Assembly: GCA_014529385.2 (NCBI GenBank) | Contig: CM043965.1 | Coordinates: forward strand, 67,079,690-67,143,689 | DNA: 64,000 nt | Reading direction: 5' to 3' | Origin: Adiantum capillus-veneris | Taxonomy: Eukaryota; Streptophyta; Polypodiopsida; Polypodiales; Pteridaceae | In this document: positions 1-10,095 of the stretch, piece by piece | How the letters are laid out: every line of letters starts with the position of its first letter | Position numbering within the stretch: position 1 is the stretch's first letter | The notes under the pieces: model-generated | What the model saw: the letters and a program-made list of their open reading frames with translations, nothing else | Database searches by the model: none | What the model was told of the DNA's origin: nothing | Position numbers and translations under genes: made by a program

Positions 1-442
1 TAGCCATATCTATACACACAGATAGATGATGGTTAGAGTGCAAATAAGGGTCATGTTAAAAGGTGACCGTGTCCTTGTGCATAATGTGTTTTTACGATTT
101 TGGGTCATGTAGTAGAACTTGTAGGTTTCCAGCTTTTTGTTTGGTGGCTCTTGCTCTTTTACTTTTTTATTTTTGTTTTCTTGAGTATAGAGCTATATAT
201 ATACATTCCTTAAGATTGGGAGATTGAGAGGTCGGGGAGGAAGGTTAAGAGGGGAGCAAGTGAATGATGGATGTCAGTAAACACTCCCCCCTTCCTTGGG
301 TAGATCATACCTTTTGCAATGATGTCATCACCTTTTGAAACCAATTGTTCCAAGCTTTCATGTGTGAAAACCTTGACCAATAGTTGTTGACCGCCCTAGG
401 CGTTTCATCTAGTTGCAAGGGTGGTAAGGTACTCTCCCATGA

Positions 443-1065
443 TTTTACTTGCAACATGTTGTAGGTGGTGAACTTACAAAGGGAGGTGCAAATTCTTTCT
501 TGTTTGTATGGATATGTACAATGGTAGGTGGAGGTTGTGTCGAAGCTTCTATTTTTGTATATGAACTACATGAAGAGCAAGAAGCTTCATTTGCTTTCCC
601 TGTTCCTGAGCTAGGTGGAACAAATCGTTCTTTCTTTGGTACCCAAACTAGCTATGGAGCGGGTGTGTCGCATTCCGTGATTTTTTCCTTTCCACGATCT
701 TCAATTTGTTTTGGAGCCACATGATTGAGCTCACATGGGCCCGGTGACAAGTAAGAGCACAATTTACATTTTGGCACCCAGATTTGATCATTTCCTTCAT
801 AGTAGCCTTGGGCTTCGAATAGTTTTTTAGGAATCCAACGCAACATTTCTTCACATTTCTTGGGGCGAATGGGATGTCTCTTACCAGGCTCCTGCCTTTT
901 AGTATTGGCTATGGTCCTTATCACTCCATTTATAAAATGAGTACCATTGTCACTCACAATCTCAAACGGACAACCAAATCGTGTAATTGTGTTCTCAAAG
1001 AGAAACTTGGCAGTTGATCTTGCAACAGCCTTGCGTGTCGCCTTGGCTTCCGTCCACTTCGTCAC
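443..1065 (-). pseudogene. Integrase fragment fused to WVPK tail (A2)
   Basis: The reading frame starts inside the integrase catalytic core (MTKWTEA near the start, then SDNGTHF with the second catalytic Asp) and after about 50 codons jumps in frame to the tail of the 3' accessory frame (RWIPKK, IWVPKCKL). Relative to element A about 1.4 kb is deleted. A Glu codon of element A is a TAG stop here (near 652), so the last WVPK motif and the C-terminal part (443-651) are cut off. The catalytic Glu of integrase is gone, so no activity is expected. The in-frame fusion is probably accidental. Confidence 0.75.
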
Positions 1066-1122
1066 ATAGTCAGTGGCAACAATAATATATTTAGATTGAG
1101 TGTTATGAGTTGCCGGACTAAT

Positions 1123-1127
1123 TGGGC
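1123..1127. repeat. Target-site duplication, left copy (TGGGC)
   Basis: TGGGC lies directly before the TGTTAAC start of B's 5' LTR and is repeated at 30,144-30,148 directly after the CA end of its 3' LTR. The uninterrupted site is seen in element A near 8,170, where the same integrase sequence reads through TGGGCCTACAAAG. Confidence 0.95.
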
Positions 1128-2046
1128 TGTTAACAACAAGCTAACACGGAGACCATTTTTCACCATTTTTCGGAGTTCTCTTTGTAAAATATTTATTATT
1201 TTGATAAATCGAGAATATTGTAACTCCTATTTTCTCGGATAAACTCTGTAATTAATGAGCCGGGGCTACAAGCTTCTAGATTGTATCAGCCAGTCATTAC
1301 CCAGCTTTGGTAGAACTCCAGATTATTAGTTTTGACCACCCAAAAACCTTGCCTAAGGTATAAAGACCAATTTTTGTAAGTTTTTGGATAAGAAATACAC
1401 ACGGTGAGCAAACGACGCTCACTCCTCTCCTTCTCGCGCTTCCTACTCCCTCCTCGGTTGTCACATTGCGATTGCGTTCGTTGCATTGCAACCGTAGGTA
1501 AGAGCTCTATGCATTGACGTAAGTAGTTCACAGTATTTCGTAGCTTTTGGCGTCGCCAACCTGCGGCCTAATTTCATCATAACTATGAATTTACACTTTT
1601 AAATCAAAAACTAAGCATAGGCGGGGTATTGGAGCATCATTGCTAAGCATTTAGATGCATTCTGGGTCGAAAACGACTAAGTCAAAAATCCAATGTTGTT
1701 AATAATTGCGATTTTGGAACTTGACCTAAAGTGGGGTTTGAGACCATAAGCATGTGTGTTAGGTCTTATAAACATGTCCTAGAAGTTTCGTTACGTTTGG
1801 ATGTCATTTGATGCTGTAACGGATGTTAATTGTTTGTCGATGAGCGATTGGCTTTTGGTGATTTCAGTCACTTGAGTGTAACTTGAGTTAGATGCGAGTT
1901 GTTAGTTGTTTTTCGAGAGATTGACAACCTCTTGTAGCCTCTATGCACTAGTCGAGTTAGCTTCGTTCCATGGTTTGACAAATTGATCGTGGTTCTTGCT
2001 AATACTGCAATAAGATAGGATGGTGAGGTTAGACATGCGTCCCACA
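1128..2046 (+). repeat. 5' LTR of element B
   Basis: 919 bp, starts TGTTAAC and ends GTCCCACA, immediately followed by the PBS. It aligns over its full length with 29,223-30,143 and 33,545-34,470, with scattered substitutions and small indels (by eye several percent), so it is not a recent insertion. The first 19 bases form a near-perfect inverted repeat in the family (TGTTAGC, short spacer, GCTAACA). A half copy of the palindrome core found in the leader lies near 1,698-1,715. Confidence 0.93.
1359..1365 (+). promoter_or_regulatory. TATA box in B 5' LTR
   Basis: TATAAAG follows a conserved CTAAGG stretch. The other two family LTRs have TATAAAAG at the same place (29,444-29,451 and 33,776-33,783), consistent with the U3 core promoter. 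Transcription would start about 30 bases downstream; the exact start is not visible. Confidence 0.6.
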
Positions 2047-2048
2047 TT

Positions 2049-2066
2049 TGGCGCCGCTGACGGGGA
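2049..2066 (+). other. Primer-binding site of element B (tRNA-Asp type)
   Basis: TGGCGCCGCTGACGGGGA begins two bases after the LTR. It matches the tRNA-Asp complement used by Athila-like elements (TGGCGCCGTTGCCGGGGA type) with a few mismatches. Its position fixes 1,128-2,046 as the 5' LTR and the element as plus-strand. Confidence 0.85.
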
Positions 2067-2639
2067 TCAAAGAGACCTAAACTAGGAAAAAACACGAGCG
2101 TCTTGTGAAGTTATCCTTTAGCTTCCTCTAGCTTCACCTAGAGTTCAAAACTTTCTTTTAGAAACTGCATAGCTTAAGATTGTCGTCTTTTGCTGTGTAG
2201 AGGTAGCTTGGAAGTAATCATACTTGCTGAGTGCCTTTAGGATTGTAAGATTGTATAATTAGATTAGGATTTTGAGGATGATTGGTAGACGAGACAAGTC
2301 TTGAAATCAGTGCTCATAAAAACATAAAACACAAGAAAACGAGTGTTTGTGGACACTTTTCACAACCCCATTGCATGAGAATCTAGGAGTAGGGTAAGTA
2401 GGATCCGAGATGGATTTCAGAACATTGCTCTCTCTGAAAGAATCAAGTGTGAGTTGTTATTGGAAGTTGCAGAATTTCAGGTCTACGGCTAGAAATAGCT
2501 CAAAAAGACTCGAAACCACTCTTCCGACTGGAGAGTAAGCTTAAAAGTTGTCTGAACTAGTTGGTAAGCCATGTCGAGGTAAAAATTTCAAGAGTTGGCG
2601 AAAACTCAAATTATTTACTTTTTCTTGACATTTTAGGCC

Positions 2640-3794
2640 AAATTAAGTTTTGACTCGATTCATAGGCTTAAAATAGCTTATATAAGGACTGTCTTTGAAA
2701 AAATTGCAAAAAAGTGTTCATTTCAAGCATGAAGTTAATAATCTCGATTGTTAACTTTCTGCTCTAAATTGACCAAGGTTCATGTCATTGACTCATTGCA
2801 TGTGTACAAACAACTTTTGTAAAGGCCCAAGAGATTTGGATCACTAAACAGACAAAAAACTGGGTAAAAACTAAAGTTTGTACTGACCTTTTGAATCTTG
2901 AGTATAAATTGGGGGATAATTTATCCAAACTTGTTGAAATTTGATTCATAGGCTTATATTGATGTGATAAACATGTGTACATGCTCAATTGACCAAAAAT
3001 TTGCAAAAATTTGTCAAATGTAAATAATTGCGATTATTTACATCTGCCCCATTTTTCAACTTTTTTGACCAAGTCAGTATACCACTAGCTTTAACATGTT
3101 GTAATAAGCCCACAAACCAAATTTGGTAAGATTTCGATCACTGGATTGAAAATTGTGACTAAAATTGCAAAGTTAGTCTGCGGACAGATAATTGATGATC
3201 ATTTGACCAAAAATTGTCCAAACTTGATGAAACTTGGCTAGCGACCTTAACTTAAGGTGCTTAACAGATCTGTGTCAAAGTTGGGACAAAAACTTACAAA
3301 AATATAGCTGAAGTAAATAATCGCGATTATTAACATTTGCTTCAAAACTTGATGATTTTGCAAATTTGAGTATACCACAAGGTCAAGCATATTAAGTAGA
3401 CCTCACAAATCAATTTTGGTGAAATTTGGATCCCAAAAGTGAGACTTAAGCCAGATTCTTGAAATTAGAGTTTACGGACACAAAACAATTGATAAACTTG
3501 ATCAGATTTTGTCTAAACTTGTTAAAACTTGTCCAGGGACTTTAACAAGTTGTATACTTGCCAAACCAATAAAAAAAGTGCAAAAAACTGACAAAAGTAA
3601 ATAATCATGATTATTTACTTCTACTATCCAGAGACATCAATTTTGACTTTTGAGCTTATGCAGTGTTAGACCAACATAATATAAAGCCACAGGGCAATTT
3701 TGGGTTCAATCAGATCAAAATTGATACATGTACACTCAGTTTACATGTTGCAGATCAAACCTTTGAATTTTTGCTAAAGTCGAATCTGAAAGTC
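2640..3794 (+). repeat. 5' leader array of degenerate ~285-bp repeats with palindrome cores (B)
   Basis: Four diverged units are spaced 286, 293 and 284 bp apart, measured between palindromes at 2,734-2,755, 3,020-3,041, 3,313-3,334 and 3,597-3,618. The best copy has the 16-base core AATAATCGCGATTATT, extended on each side by matching bases. Between cores the units share looser text such as TTTGACCAA, CTTGTTGAAACTTG and GGTGAAATTTGGATC. The region lies between the LTR/PBS and gag and has no long frame. The matching leader of element C is 34,900-36,115. Function unknown. Confidence 0.85.
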
Positions 3795-3795
3795 A

Positions 3796-3952
3796 GTTAG
3801 AGTGCGCCTCTCATCGGCGATCACTATTACCCTTTTCCTATTGGACCGACAAGCCCGGTACCTGACTCTACCAAATAAATAATACAATGTCTGTCGTAGG
3901 TTACAACGTTCGTCGTAGGTGATAGGGTGTCTGTGAGCCGTGAGGGTTAACA
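3796..3952 (-). repeat. 3' LTR remnant of element A
   Basis: Reading the minus strand from 3,952 it begins TGTTAACCCTCACGG like the LTRs at 16,757, 44,092 and 48,672, and stays collinear for 157 bp to GAGGCGCACTCTAAC, where it ends abruptly at B leader sequence. The TATA box and the R/U5 part of the LTR are missing. Confidence 0.9.
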
Positions 3953-3965
3953 TGCCCTCCTTCCT
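3953..3965 (-). other. Polypurine tract of element A
   Basis: On the minus strand AGGAAGGAGGGCA lies directly before the TGTTAAC of the 3' LTR. The corresponding tract of element D (48,658-48,671) is AAGAAGGGGGGCA. It primes plus-strand DNA synthesis in this class of element. Confidence 0.85.
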
Positions 3966-5815
3966 AATGTAGATTCCGTCCTTGGAAGCTATTGAGTTGA
4001 AGCTCGTTCGTCGAGGTGGAAGAGCATTTGAGATGAATGTCCTTAGCCTTCTTCAGTCACTGCAAAATCAAATAACATTGGCACAGTAATTGCATTCTCA
4101 TAAGCGATTAAAAAGCATATGCAGTTTTAGGCAGACAAATTGATTGGTAATAGAATTTTAAACAATTTGTTAGCAATAAACATTAAATTGCAATATAATC
4201 AAATGCATAAACAGATGTAAAGGTAAAACATTAAACAAGTCTGGGGTCGCTAATTTAACGGTCAAAAGGCACTAGAGATCGATTATTAATACCATGGGTA
4301 AGCTTCTTAATTTTCTCTGGTCAATTGAGTTGTTTAATCGCGAGAGCCAAGTATTTCATGTTCGAGGGCTGACTAGAGGCTATACCTAGAAGACCTTGTA
4401 GTTAAGCTACCATAAAAGGAATTTCTCATGAAATCATCGCCTGACTGATTACCTTTTCTTTGACCCCCCAAAGTCTTTTCACAGTGATTAAATTTTGATG
4501 TGTGTGCTTATTTTGTATGCCTTGGGTTTGTTGCTTTTCAAGGAAAAGCGCCCACACTGGGAACCTCTAGGGCTCTAGTACCATAAGCGATACATGTCAG
4601 TGAAGTACCCAATCAAGCTGAGATTTCTCTTCCAGCTTAAGATTTTACAATGTGGCACTTTGATTTTTTGTTTGTTCATTTTCAGCATTTTAATTTTGTA
4701 ACTTTGGGGGGTCATATAACACTGATACACCTCCCCAGGCTCATCACACAAGTAAACTCCCTTTATAATACTTAAGCTAAAGGTCAATAGGGTCAAGTCT
4801 ACTAGAAAGCCCTAGTACATTTCACACAATGCTGCCTAAATCGGATTAAGAACCTAAGTAAACATTGATTATTAGGAAGGCATTCCCCCTGGTATTAAGA
4901 GAAGATCTCTAACACCTAACTTGGTCAAACTAGCTTAGCCCGGACTGCTTGATTTTTAAATCTAGACAAGTGATTATGACAAAAAATTCATTGAATTTAA
5001 TGTTTGGTACTAAGCAAATGCGTTGAATATTATGCTACCAATCACAATCAAAGCAGACAAACATGGATGCAAAAAGATAAGGGGCAATGCTAATGGACAA
5101 GAAACACCTGTTTGTGTTGATGGTCGCGCTTGATTTGAAGTGTCAATGAGAGAAAGATCCCATGAAGGTCCAAATCCTAACAACAGCAACACGTTCCCGT
5201 ACACACTAAGAAACACAAAGAATACCTCTAGGAGCCACATCAGTGGAAAAAGGTATCAACACTTATTGAACATAACAAAAAAAAAACATAAGGAATCCTA
5301 ACCTAATTATTTGCACTCCCCCTCGAGAGTCAAGGGAATAGGATATTGTAGAGATTGGGGGGAAACCCTAAGGCTAAACCCCTATCCTCGTCGTCGAGAT
5401 AAACAAAGTCATCATCCATGAGACCATATGTGCCATCCGTGTAGTCATGTAAATCTTCTTCTTCATCATAGGTACCAATGTTTACTAAGAAGGTCACCTT
5501 GGTCAAAAGAATAGGCTTGTGCAATGGGAGAAATGCTCTCTACTAAGTATGGATCAGTCGTGGTCAAGAGATGTATCAGCCACTCTAACTCCTCAAAATT
5601 CCTCTCACATGCTAGCGTACTTACCAAATCCCATTCACACGCTAGCACCGGAAAGACCATGTGAAATGAAAAGTAACGAGGGCACCTCTCACCCAAGGCA
5701 GGAGTGGATGACTCTAGCGTACTAGCCATATCTGTACACGCAAATAGATGATGGTTAGAGTGCAAATATTACAAGGGTCGTGTTTTTGGGCATAATGTGT
5801 TTTTATGATTTTGTG
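3966..5815 (-). other. 3' untranslated region of element A
   Basis: About 1.85 kb without a convincing frame. It is collinear with the 3' non-coding region of element D (47,289-48,657), for example the blocks around 4,560-4,800 and 4,860-4,960, although the two elements differ completely in pol content. A segment around 5,330-5,730 lacks a clear counterpart in D and carries a short acidic frame with no recognisable domain. Conservation between an autonomous and a non-autonomous element suggests cis functions such as 3' processing. Confidence 0.7.
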
Positions 5816-6052
5816 CTATGGATCTTGCTCTTTTACTTTTTTATCTTGTTTTTGTGAGTATAAGGCTTTATATATACATTCCCTAAGATTGGAGATTAAG
5901 AGGTCAGGGAAAAAGGTTGAGAGGGAAGCAAGTGAATGATGGATGTCAGTAAACACTCCCCCCTTCCTTGGGTAGATCATACCTTTTGCAATGATGTCAT
6001 CACCTTTTGAAACCAATTGTTCCAAGCTTTCATGTGTGAAAACTTTGACCAA
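5816..6052 (-). pseudogene. C-terminal extension of the A 3' frame
   Basis: A 78-codon frame starts MVKVFTHESLEQ and includes IYPRKGGVF and FPDLLISNLRE. Element D has the same segment at 47,094-47,288 (GMIYPRKGGVFADS), overlapping the end of its big frame in another phase. No known domain. It may be a short separate product or the frameshifted end of the 3' frame; similarity across two elements is the only support for coding. Confidence 0.4.
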
Positions 6053-6116
6053 TAGTTGTTGACCGCCCTAGGCGTTTCATCTAGTTGCAAGGGTGGTAAG
6101 GTACTCTCCCATGATT

Positions 6117-7172
6117 TTACTTGCAACATGTTGTAGGTGGTGAACTTACAAAGGGAGGTGCAAATTCTTTCTTGTTTGTATGGATATGTACAATGGTAGG
6201 TGGAGGTTGTGTCGAAGCTTCTATTTCCGTATAGGAACTACATGAAGAGAAAGAAGCTTCATTTGCTTTCCCTGTTCCTGAGCTAGGTGGAACAAATCGT
6301 TCTTTCTTTGGTACCCAAACTAGCTCTGGAGCGGGTGTGTCGCATTCCGTGATTTTTTCCTTTCCACGATCTTCAATTTGTTTTGGAGCCACATGATTGA
6401 GCTCACATGGGCCCGGTGACAAGTAAGAGCACAATTTACATTTTGGCACCCAGATTTGATCATTTCCTTCATAGTAGCCTTGGGCTTCCAATAGTTTTTT
6501 AGGAATCCAACGCAAAATTTCTTTACATTTCTTGGGGCGAATGGGACGTCTCTTACCAGGCTCCTGTATTTTAGCATTGGCTATGGTTGCTAAAGAAGCT
6601 TTAGGGACCCACTTGTATGTTTTCTTTGTTATACTGGGATGGGTCTTGTGTGTCTCAAGCTTTATTTCAGCTACATCAGTTGAAGCTCTAGAGACTTGGG
6701 CTATGGGGACATATGGTTCAACCTCTTGGACATGCAATGTTTTGGGTTTTATTTCCTTAAGAGGCAATATCTCAGGGACTATGGCTTGCATGGCAGGGCT
6801 AAGAGTTGGTTTTTGTGTTGTGACACCCCCTGTCCCCCAATCAATAGTGCATTTGGTGGCTATCATCCACGTGCGTCCTAGGTTTATATTACCCTCCATA
6901 GTTCCAACACGCATGACCAAAAAGTCTTGAGCTACAACCCCATTGTCATAAATGACAGAAGCGTGCCAGATTTCAAAAACTGCAATTTTTTTCTTGTTGA
7001 CACCCTTGACTTGGATAATACTCTCAGATAGAGGTGGCTTCCCTAACTTACACCACACCCCATATGATAGCAGATTATATTTAGCACCCGTGTTCAATAA
7101 GGCGTTATATAGCACTTTTCCATAGGTGCTGTTTAGCTCAATAGGGTATCGTAGAGGTGTGTCAGAGTCCAA
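6117..7172 (-). CDS. Second retropepsin-like domain with WVPK tail (A 3' frame)
   Basis: A 351-codon frame downstream of integrase. Residues 17-115 look like a retropepsin: hydrophobic strand VLYNALLNTG with the catalytic position at residue 27, then SYGVW, and later NLGRTWM matching the ILG-plus-Trp motif. In this copy the catalytic Asp is Asn (codon at 7,092-7,094); element D keeps Asp. The tail, about residues 185-320, is basic and carries four W-V/I-P-K motifs (KWVPKASL, RWIPKKLL, IWVPKCKL, VWVPKKERF) and ends in Ser/Thr/Pro-rich sequence. The main protease lies upstream at 11.4 kb, so this is an extra domain. Its role is unknown. Confidence 0.75.
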   Translation of the reverse strand: MDSDTPLRYPIELNSTYGKVLYNALLNTGAKYNLLSYGVWCKLGKPPLSESIIQVKGVNKKKIAVFEIWHASVIYDNGVVAQDFLVMRVGTMEGNINLGRTWMIATKCTIDWGTGGVTTQKPTLSPAMQAIVPEILPLKEIKPKTLHVQEVEPYVPIAQVSRASTDVAEIKLETHKTHPSITKKTYKWVPKASLATIANAKIQEPGKRRPIRPKKCKEILRWIPKKLLEAQGYYEGNDQIWVPKCKLCSYLSPGPCELNHVAPKQIEDRGKEKITECDTPAPELVWVPKKERFVPPSSGTGKANEASFSSCSSYTEIEASTQPPPTIVHIHTNKKEFAPPFVSSPPTTCCK

Positions 7173-7232
7173 CCAATCCTCGTCGATTTCAATGTGGAAT
7201 GCATGTGTGACTCCAAGGTTAGCCTCTCGTTT

Positions 7233-7592
7233 TCATTTTATACGTTGTTGTCGCTCCTTAGCCTCAGCTTGAGCTTGTATCTTCTTCAATTCTATTTGTG
7301 CCTTGGCTGCCTTTTTTGTATGGATGTCACGCAACTCCTCTTGGCTTAAAGGATCATAGTATCTTTTAAATTTGCTCCCATTGAGGAATCCAATGGTTTC
7401 AACTCCATCAAGAGTCTCCACACGAATGGTTCCTTGTGGGGTGATCTCACATACTCTATATGGTCTTTTTCCCGCATATTTCAACTTTTTCTTTTTGTTA
7501 CGCACTCTATACATAAGGACTTTATCACCAACATTGATATCTTTGTTCGTTAGATGACGGTCAAACCATTTCTTCCTCCTATCTTTCTCCAC
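7233..7592 (-). CDS. Integrase C-terminal domain (A)
   Basis: About 119 codons: RKKWFDRHL, then NVGDKVLMYR, then GKRPYRVCEITPQGTIRVETLDG, the usual order of the plant gypsy integrase C-terminal SH3-like region. A long Lys/Gln/Ala-rich helix follows (AKAQIELKKIQAQAEAKE). No chromodomain follows. The link to the catalytic core (7,650-8,114) is broken by stops at 7,593-7,649. Confidence 0.8.
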   Translation of the reverse strand: MEKDRRKKWFDRHLTNKDINVGDKVLMYRVRNKKKKLKYAGKRPYRVCEITPQGTIRVETLDGVETIGFLNGSKFKRYYDPLSQEELRDIHTKKAAKAQIELKKIQAQAEAKERQQRIK

Positions 7593-7649
7593 AAGTGCAT
7601 TTTGCCCAGCTAATTGCCTCTCTTCATCTAGCCTTTCAAGGATATATAA

Positions 7650-8114
7650 TCACTCAACTAAGGGGTTACCATCCCAACCTTCTTGAGAAGCTACTCGAAG
7701 ACTAGGAACGACAAACTCCCATGGCATAACCGCTTCTTGGCCATACACCATCTTAAATGGTGTGCAGTTAATGACAACTTTATACGCAGTACGATAAGCC
7801 CATAGAGCTGATGTAAGCTTTAAATCCCAATCTATGCGATGAGCTTCCACCGTTTTGGTTAAGATAGAGATTAAGGTCTTATTGGTGCTCTCAGCTTGGC
7901 CATTTGCTTGTGGATAATAAGGTGTGGATTTATGGTGAGCTATCATAAAGTTGGTAGTGAGTTCTTTTATTACTCCATTTATAAAATGAGTACCATTGTC
8001 ACTCACAATCTCAAAGGGACAACCAAATCTTGTAATAATGTTCTCAAAGAGAAACTTGGCAGTTGACCTCGCATCGGCCTTACGTGTTGCCCTGGCTTCC
8101 GCCCACTTTGTCAC
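7650..8114 (-). CDS. Integrase catalytic core (A)
   Basis: About 154 codons with MTKWAEA, RFGCPFEIVSDNGTHF (second Asp), STPYYPQANGQAESTNK (catalytic Glu) and WAYRTAYK...TPFKMVYGQEAVMP, all standard landmarks of the gypsy integrase core. The first Asp lies in the preceding frame (WGLDFVGPI near 8,190), so the core is split by a frameshift around 8,115-8,150. Confidence 0.88.
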   Translation of the reverse strand: MTKWAEARATRKADARSTAKFLFENIITRFGCPFEIVSDNGTHFINGVIKELTTNFMIAHHKSTPYYPQANGQAESTNKTLISILTKTVEAHRIDWDLKLTSALWAYRTAYKVVINCTPFKMVYGQEAVMPWEFVVPSLRVASQEGWDGNPLVE

Positions 8115-8118
8115 ATAG

Positions 8119-9048
8119 TCAATGGCAATGAAAATATATCGATTGAGTGCTACGAGCTGCCGGACTAATTGGGCCTACAAAGTCCAAACCCCATTTTTCA
8201 AATGGTTGAGTCACTTTAACAGGATGTAAGGGCATCCTATCCTTTTGTTGTGTGATCTTGTAACATTGGCATTCATCACATCCTTTTGCAAAAAGTGATG
8301 CATCCTTAAATAAGGTTGGCCACCAATAGCCTGATTGCAACACCTTTCTAGCTGTTAGTTCCCCTGAGAAATGTCCTCCGGCTATACCCATGTGGGCTTC
8401 TTGCAATATGTATAAATACTCATCCTCACGGGCACAACGTCTAAGAATATCATCCTTCCCTAGCCTGTAGAGAGTTCCCGCAATGAGAGAGTAAGGTTCA
8501 CATTCTTTTAACAGTTTTCGAGCTCTGTCTTTACGAAGCTCTTTGGGTGGAAAAACATTAACTAGAAAGTTCACAATCTTCTCACTCCATTCAGGTATGG
8601 TTTCGACTAGGAATAGCGAAGTATCAGGCAATTCATCATTGACTCCAGTAGGGGCTTCACCATTGGGTATGCGAGACAAATGATCAGCCATGACATGCCG
8701 TTTACCAGGTCTCACCACAACGGTAAAATCAAACTCAAGGAGAATTAACAACCATCGTGTAATTCTTCCCGCAGAACAAGGTTTATTTACTAGATACAAG
8801 GCTTGATGATCAACATAGAACACAAACTTGTTGGCCAGAAGGTAGTAGCAAAATTTGTTCACTGCATAAATCATACCTAAACCTTCTCGCTCTGTAGTGG
8901 TGTAGTTTCTTTTGGCATCATTCAACTGACGACTTGCAAAGCTAATGGGGTAGTCCAGTTTATGTTCTCCTGGTTGAGCTAGAACACACCCAATAGCAAA
9001 GTTCGATGCATCAATATGCACATGAAAAAGTACATTCCAATCAGGCAC
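8119..9048 (-). CDS. RNase H and integrase N-terminal HHCC domain (A)
   Basis: Residues 1-120 are RNase H: FHVHIDASNFAIG (Asp), TTEREGLGMIYAV (Glu), FYVDHQAL (Asp). A connector with VRPGKRHVMADHLSRI follows. Residues 205-275 hold one integrase zinc module: EAHMGIAGGHF with the two His, and CDECQ with the two Cys. The frame ends soon after WGLDFVGPI. A has one zinc module where B and C have two. Confidence 0.88.
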   Translation of the reverse strand: MPDWNVLFHVHIDASNFAIGCVLAQPGEHKLDYPISFASRQLNDAKRNYTTTEREGLGMIYAVNKFCYYLLANKFVFYVDHQALYLVNKPCSAGRITRWLLILLEFDFTVVVRPGKRHVMADHLSRIPNGEAPTGVNDELPDTSLFLVETIPEWSEKIVNFLVNVFPPKELRKDRARKLLKECEPYSLIAGTLYRLGKDDILRRCAREDEYLYILQEAHMGIAGGHFSGELTARKVLQSGYWWPTLFKDASLFAKGCDECQCYKITQQKDRMPLHPVKVTQPFEKWGLDFVGPISPAARSTQSIYFHCH

Positions 9049-9080
9049 TCATAGAATAGGAGCGCTAGTCAAGGTCTTTT

Positions 9081-10095
9081 TCAATGACTCATAAGCATGG
9101 TCACACTCCGCAGTCCATTGGAACTCAATAAGAAGCTTGTACCAAGGACTATCTCGGCAAAGTTTAAAATAAACCGTCGGTAATAACCAACATGGCCCAT
9201 GAACCTTTGAACTCCTTTATAATTTGTAGGTGGTGGCAATAATGGCTTTAATTTTGCTCTCATCTGTGGAAATCTCATTTTTGGACACTATATGCCCTAA
9301 AATGACTCCATGTTTAACCCAAAATTGGCATTTGAAAGGGTTTAAAGAGATGTGATACAATCTACACTTCTCAAACACTTTTCATAAGCATGATAGATGT
9401 TCTTTCCAAGAGGAATAAACACAAAGGTCATCTAAGAAAGCTTCACAAAACTCCCTCAAATATTCTCTAAAAGCAGTGTTTATTAATCTTTGAAAGGTAG
9501 CAGGGGCATTGGTTAAACCAAAAGCCATAACACGAAATGCGAACACTCCAAATTCGGTTATAAAAGCTGTTTTAGATTGGTCCTCCAGCGCAATTGTGAT
9601 TTGATTGTAGCTAGAGTACCCATCTAAAAAGCTATAAGATTCCTTCCCTGCAACTCTTTCAAGCACGTGTTCTGAATATGGCAAGGGGTAATGGTCCCTC
9701 CTAGTGGCCGCATTGACCTTCTTGAGATCCACGCACACTCTGAGTTTCCCATTCTTTTTTGGCACAATCACTATTGGTGACACCCATTCTGAGTGCTCAA
9801 TAGGGTATATGAATCCGCATTCCACAAGATTTTCAATCTCTTCTTTGGCATATTTAGGATTCATTGGGTAGGGTCGTTGCTGAACTGGTTTAGCCATGCT
9901 ATTCATAGGGATTGTGTGTTGCAGCACGGAAGGTGGAACACCTTTCATATCATGATAAGTCCAGGCAAATATATCCCTGAATTCCTTGAGAAGTTCTTTA
10001 AGTACACACTCCTCAGTCTCGGTCAGATCTTGGGCAATGAAAATAGGTTTAGACTCTTCTCCTGGGTCTGCTAACTCTATTTCCTTAACTATCAC
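9081..10095 (-). pseudogene. Reverse transcriptase (A), frameshifted
   Basis: The main part (9,382-10,095, 237 codons) includes IPMNSMAKPVQQRPYPMNP, WVSPIVIVPKKNGKLRVCVD, FGLTNAPATFQRL and the catalytic loop as FLDD instead of the usual YMDD/FMDD. Downstream the thumb continues in other frames: FEKCRLYHISLNP near 9,360 and MGHVGYYRRFI near 9,190, with at least two shifts or stops between. Family resemblance is to Athila-like RTs. Confidence 0.88.

Larger units (their letters stand above)
1..1127 (-). mobile_element. Element A2, left (3') part: broken Ty3/gypsy element
   Basis: This minus-strand stretch matches the 3' part of element A (5,725-6,600 and 7,970-8,165) closely, but the segment between, with the rest of integrase and the protease-like part of the 3' frame, is missing. 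It runs off the left edge of the window. At 1,127 it is cut by the TG start of element B; its continuation resumes at 30,144 after B ends, with the five bases TGGGC on both sides. So this piece and 30,149-32,667 were one element before B inserted. Confidence 0.88.

Noticed and set aside
2640-3794. CRISPR array or satellite DNA
   Set aside because: The ~285-bp period, low identity between units and location inside a retrotransposon leader do not fit a CRISPR array, and each array has only three or four units, not a satellite.
6532-6930. 132-codon plus-strand frame opposite the A 3' frame
   Set aside because: It is antisense to conserved coding text, and its counterpart opposite D (46,182-46,577) follows only from the sense conservation.
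7233-7592. Chromodomain after integrase in element A
   Set aside because: The text after the C-terminal domain is a charged helix; the aromatic cage residues of a chromodomain are not seen, and B and C also lack one.
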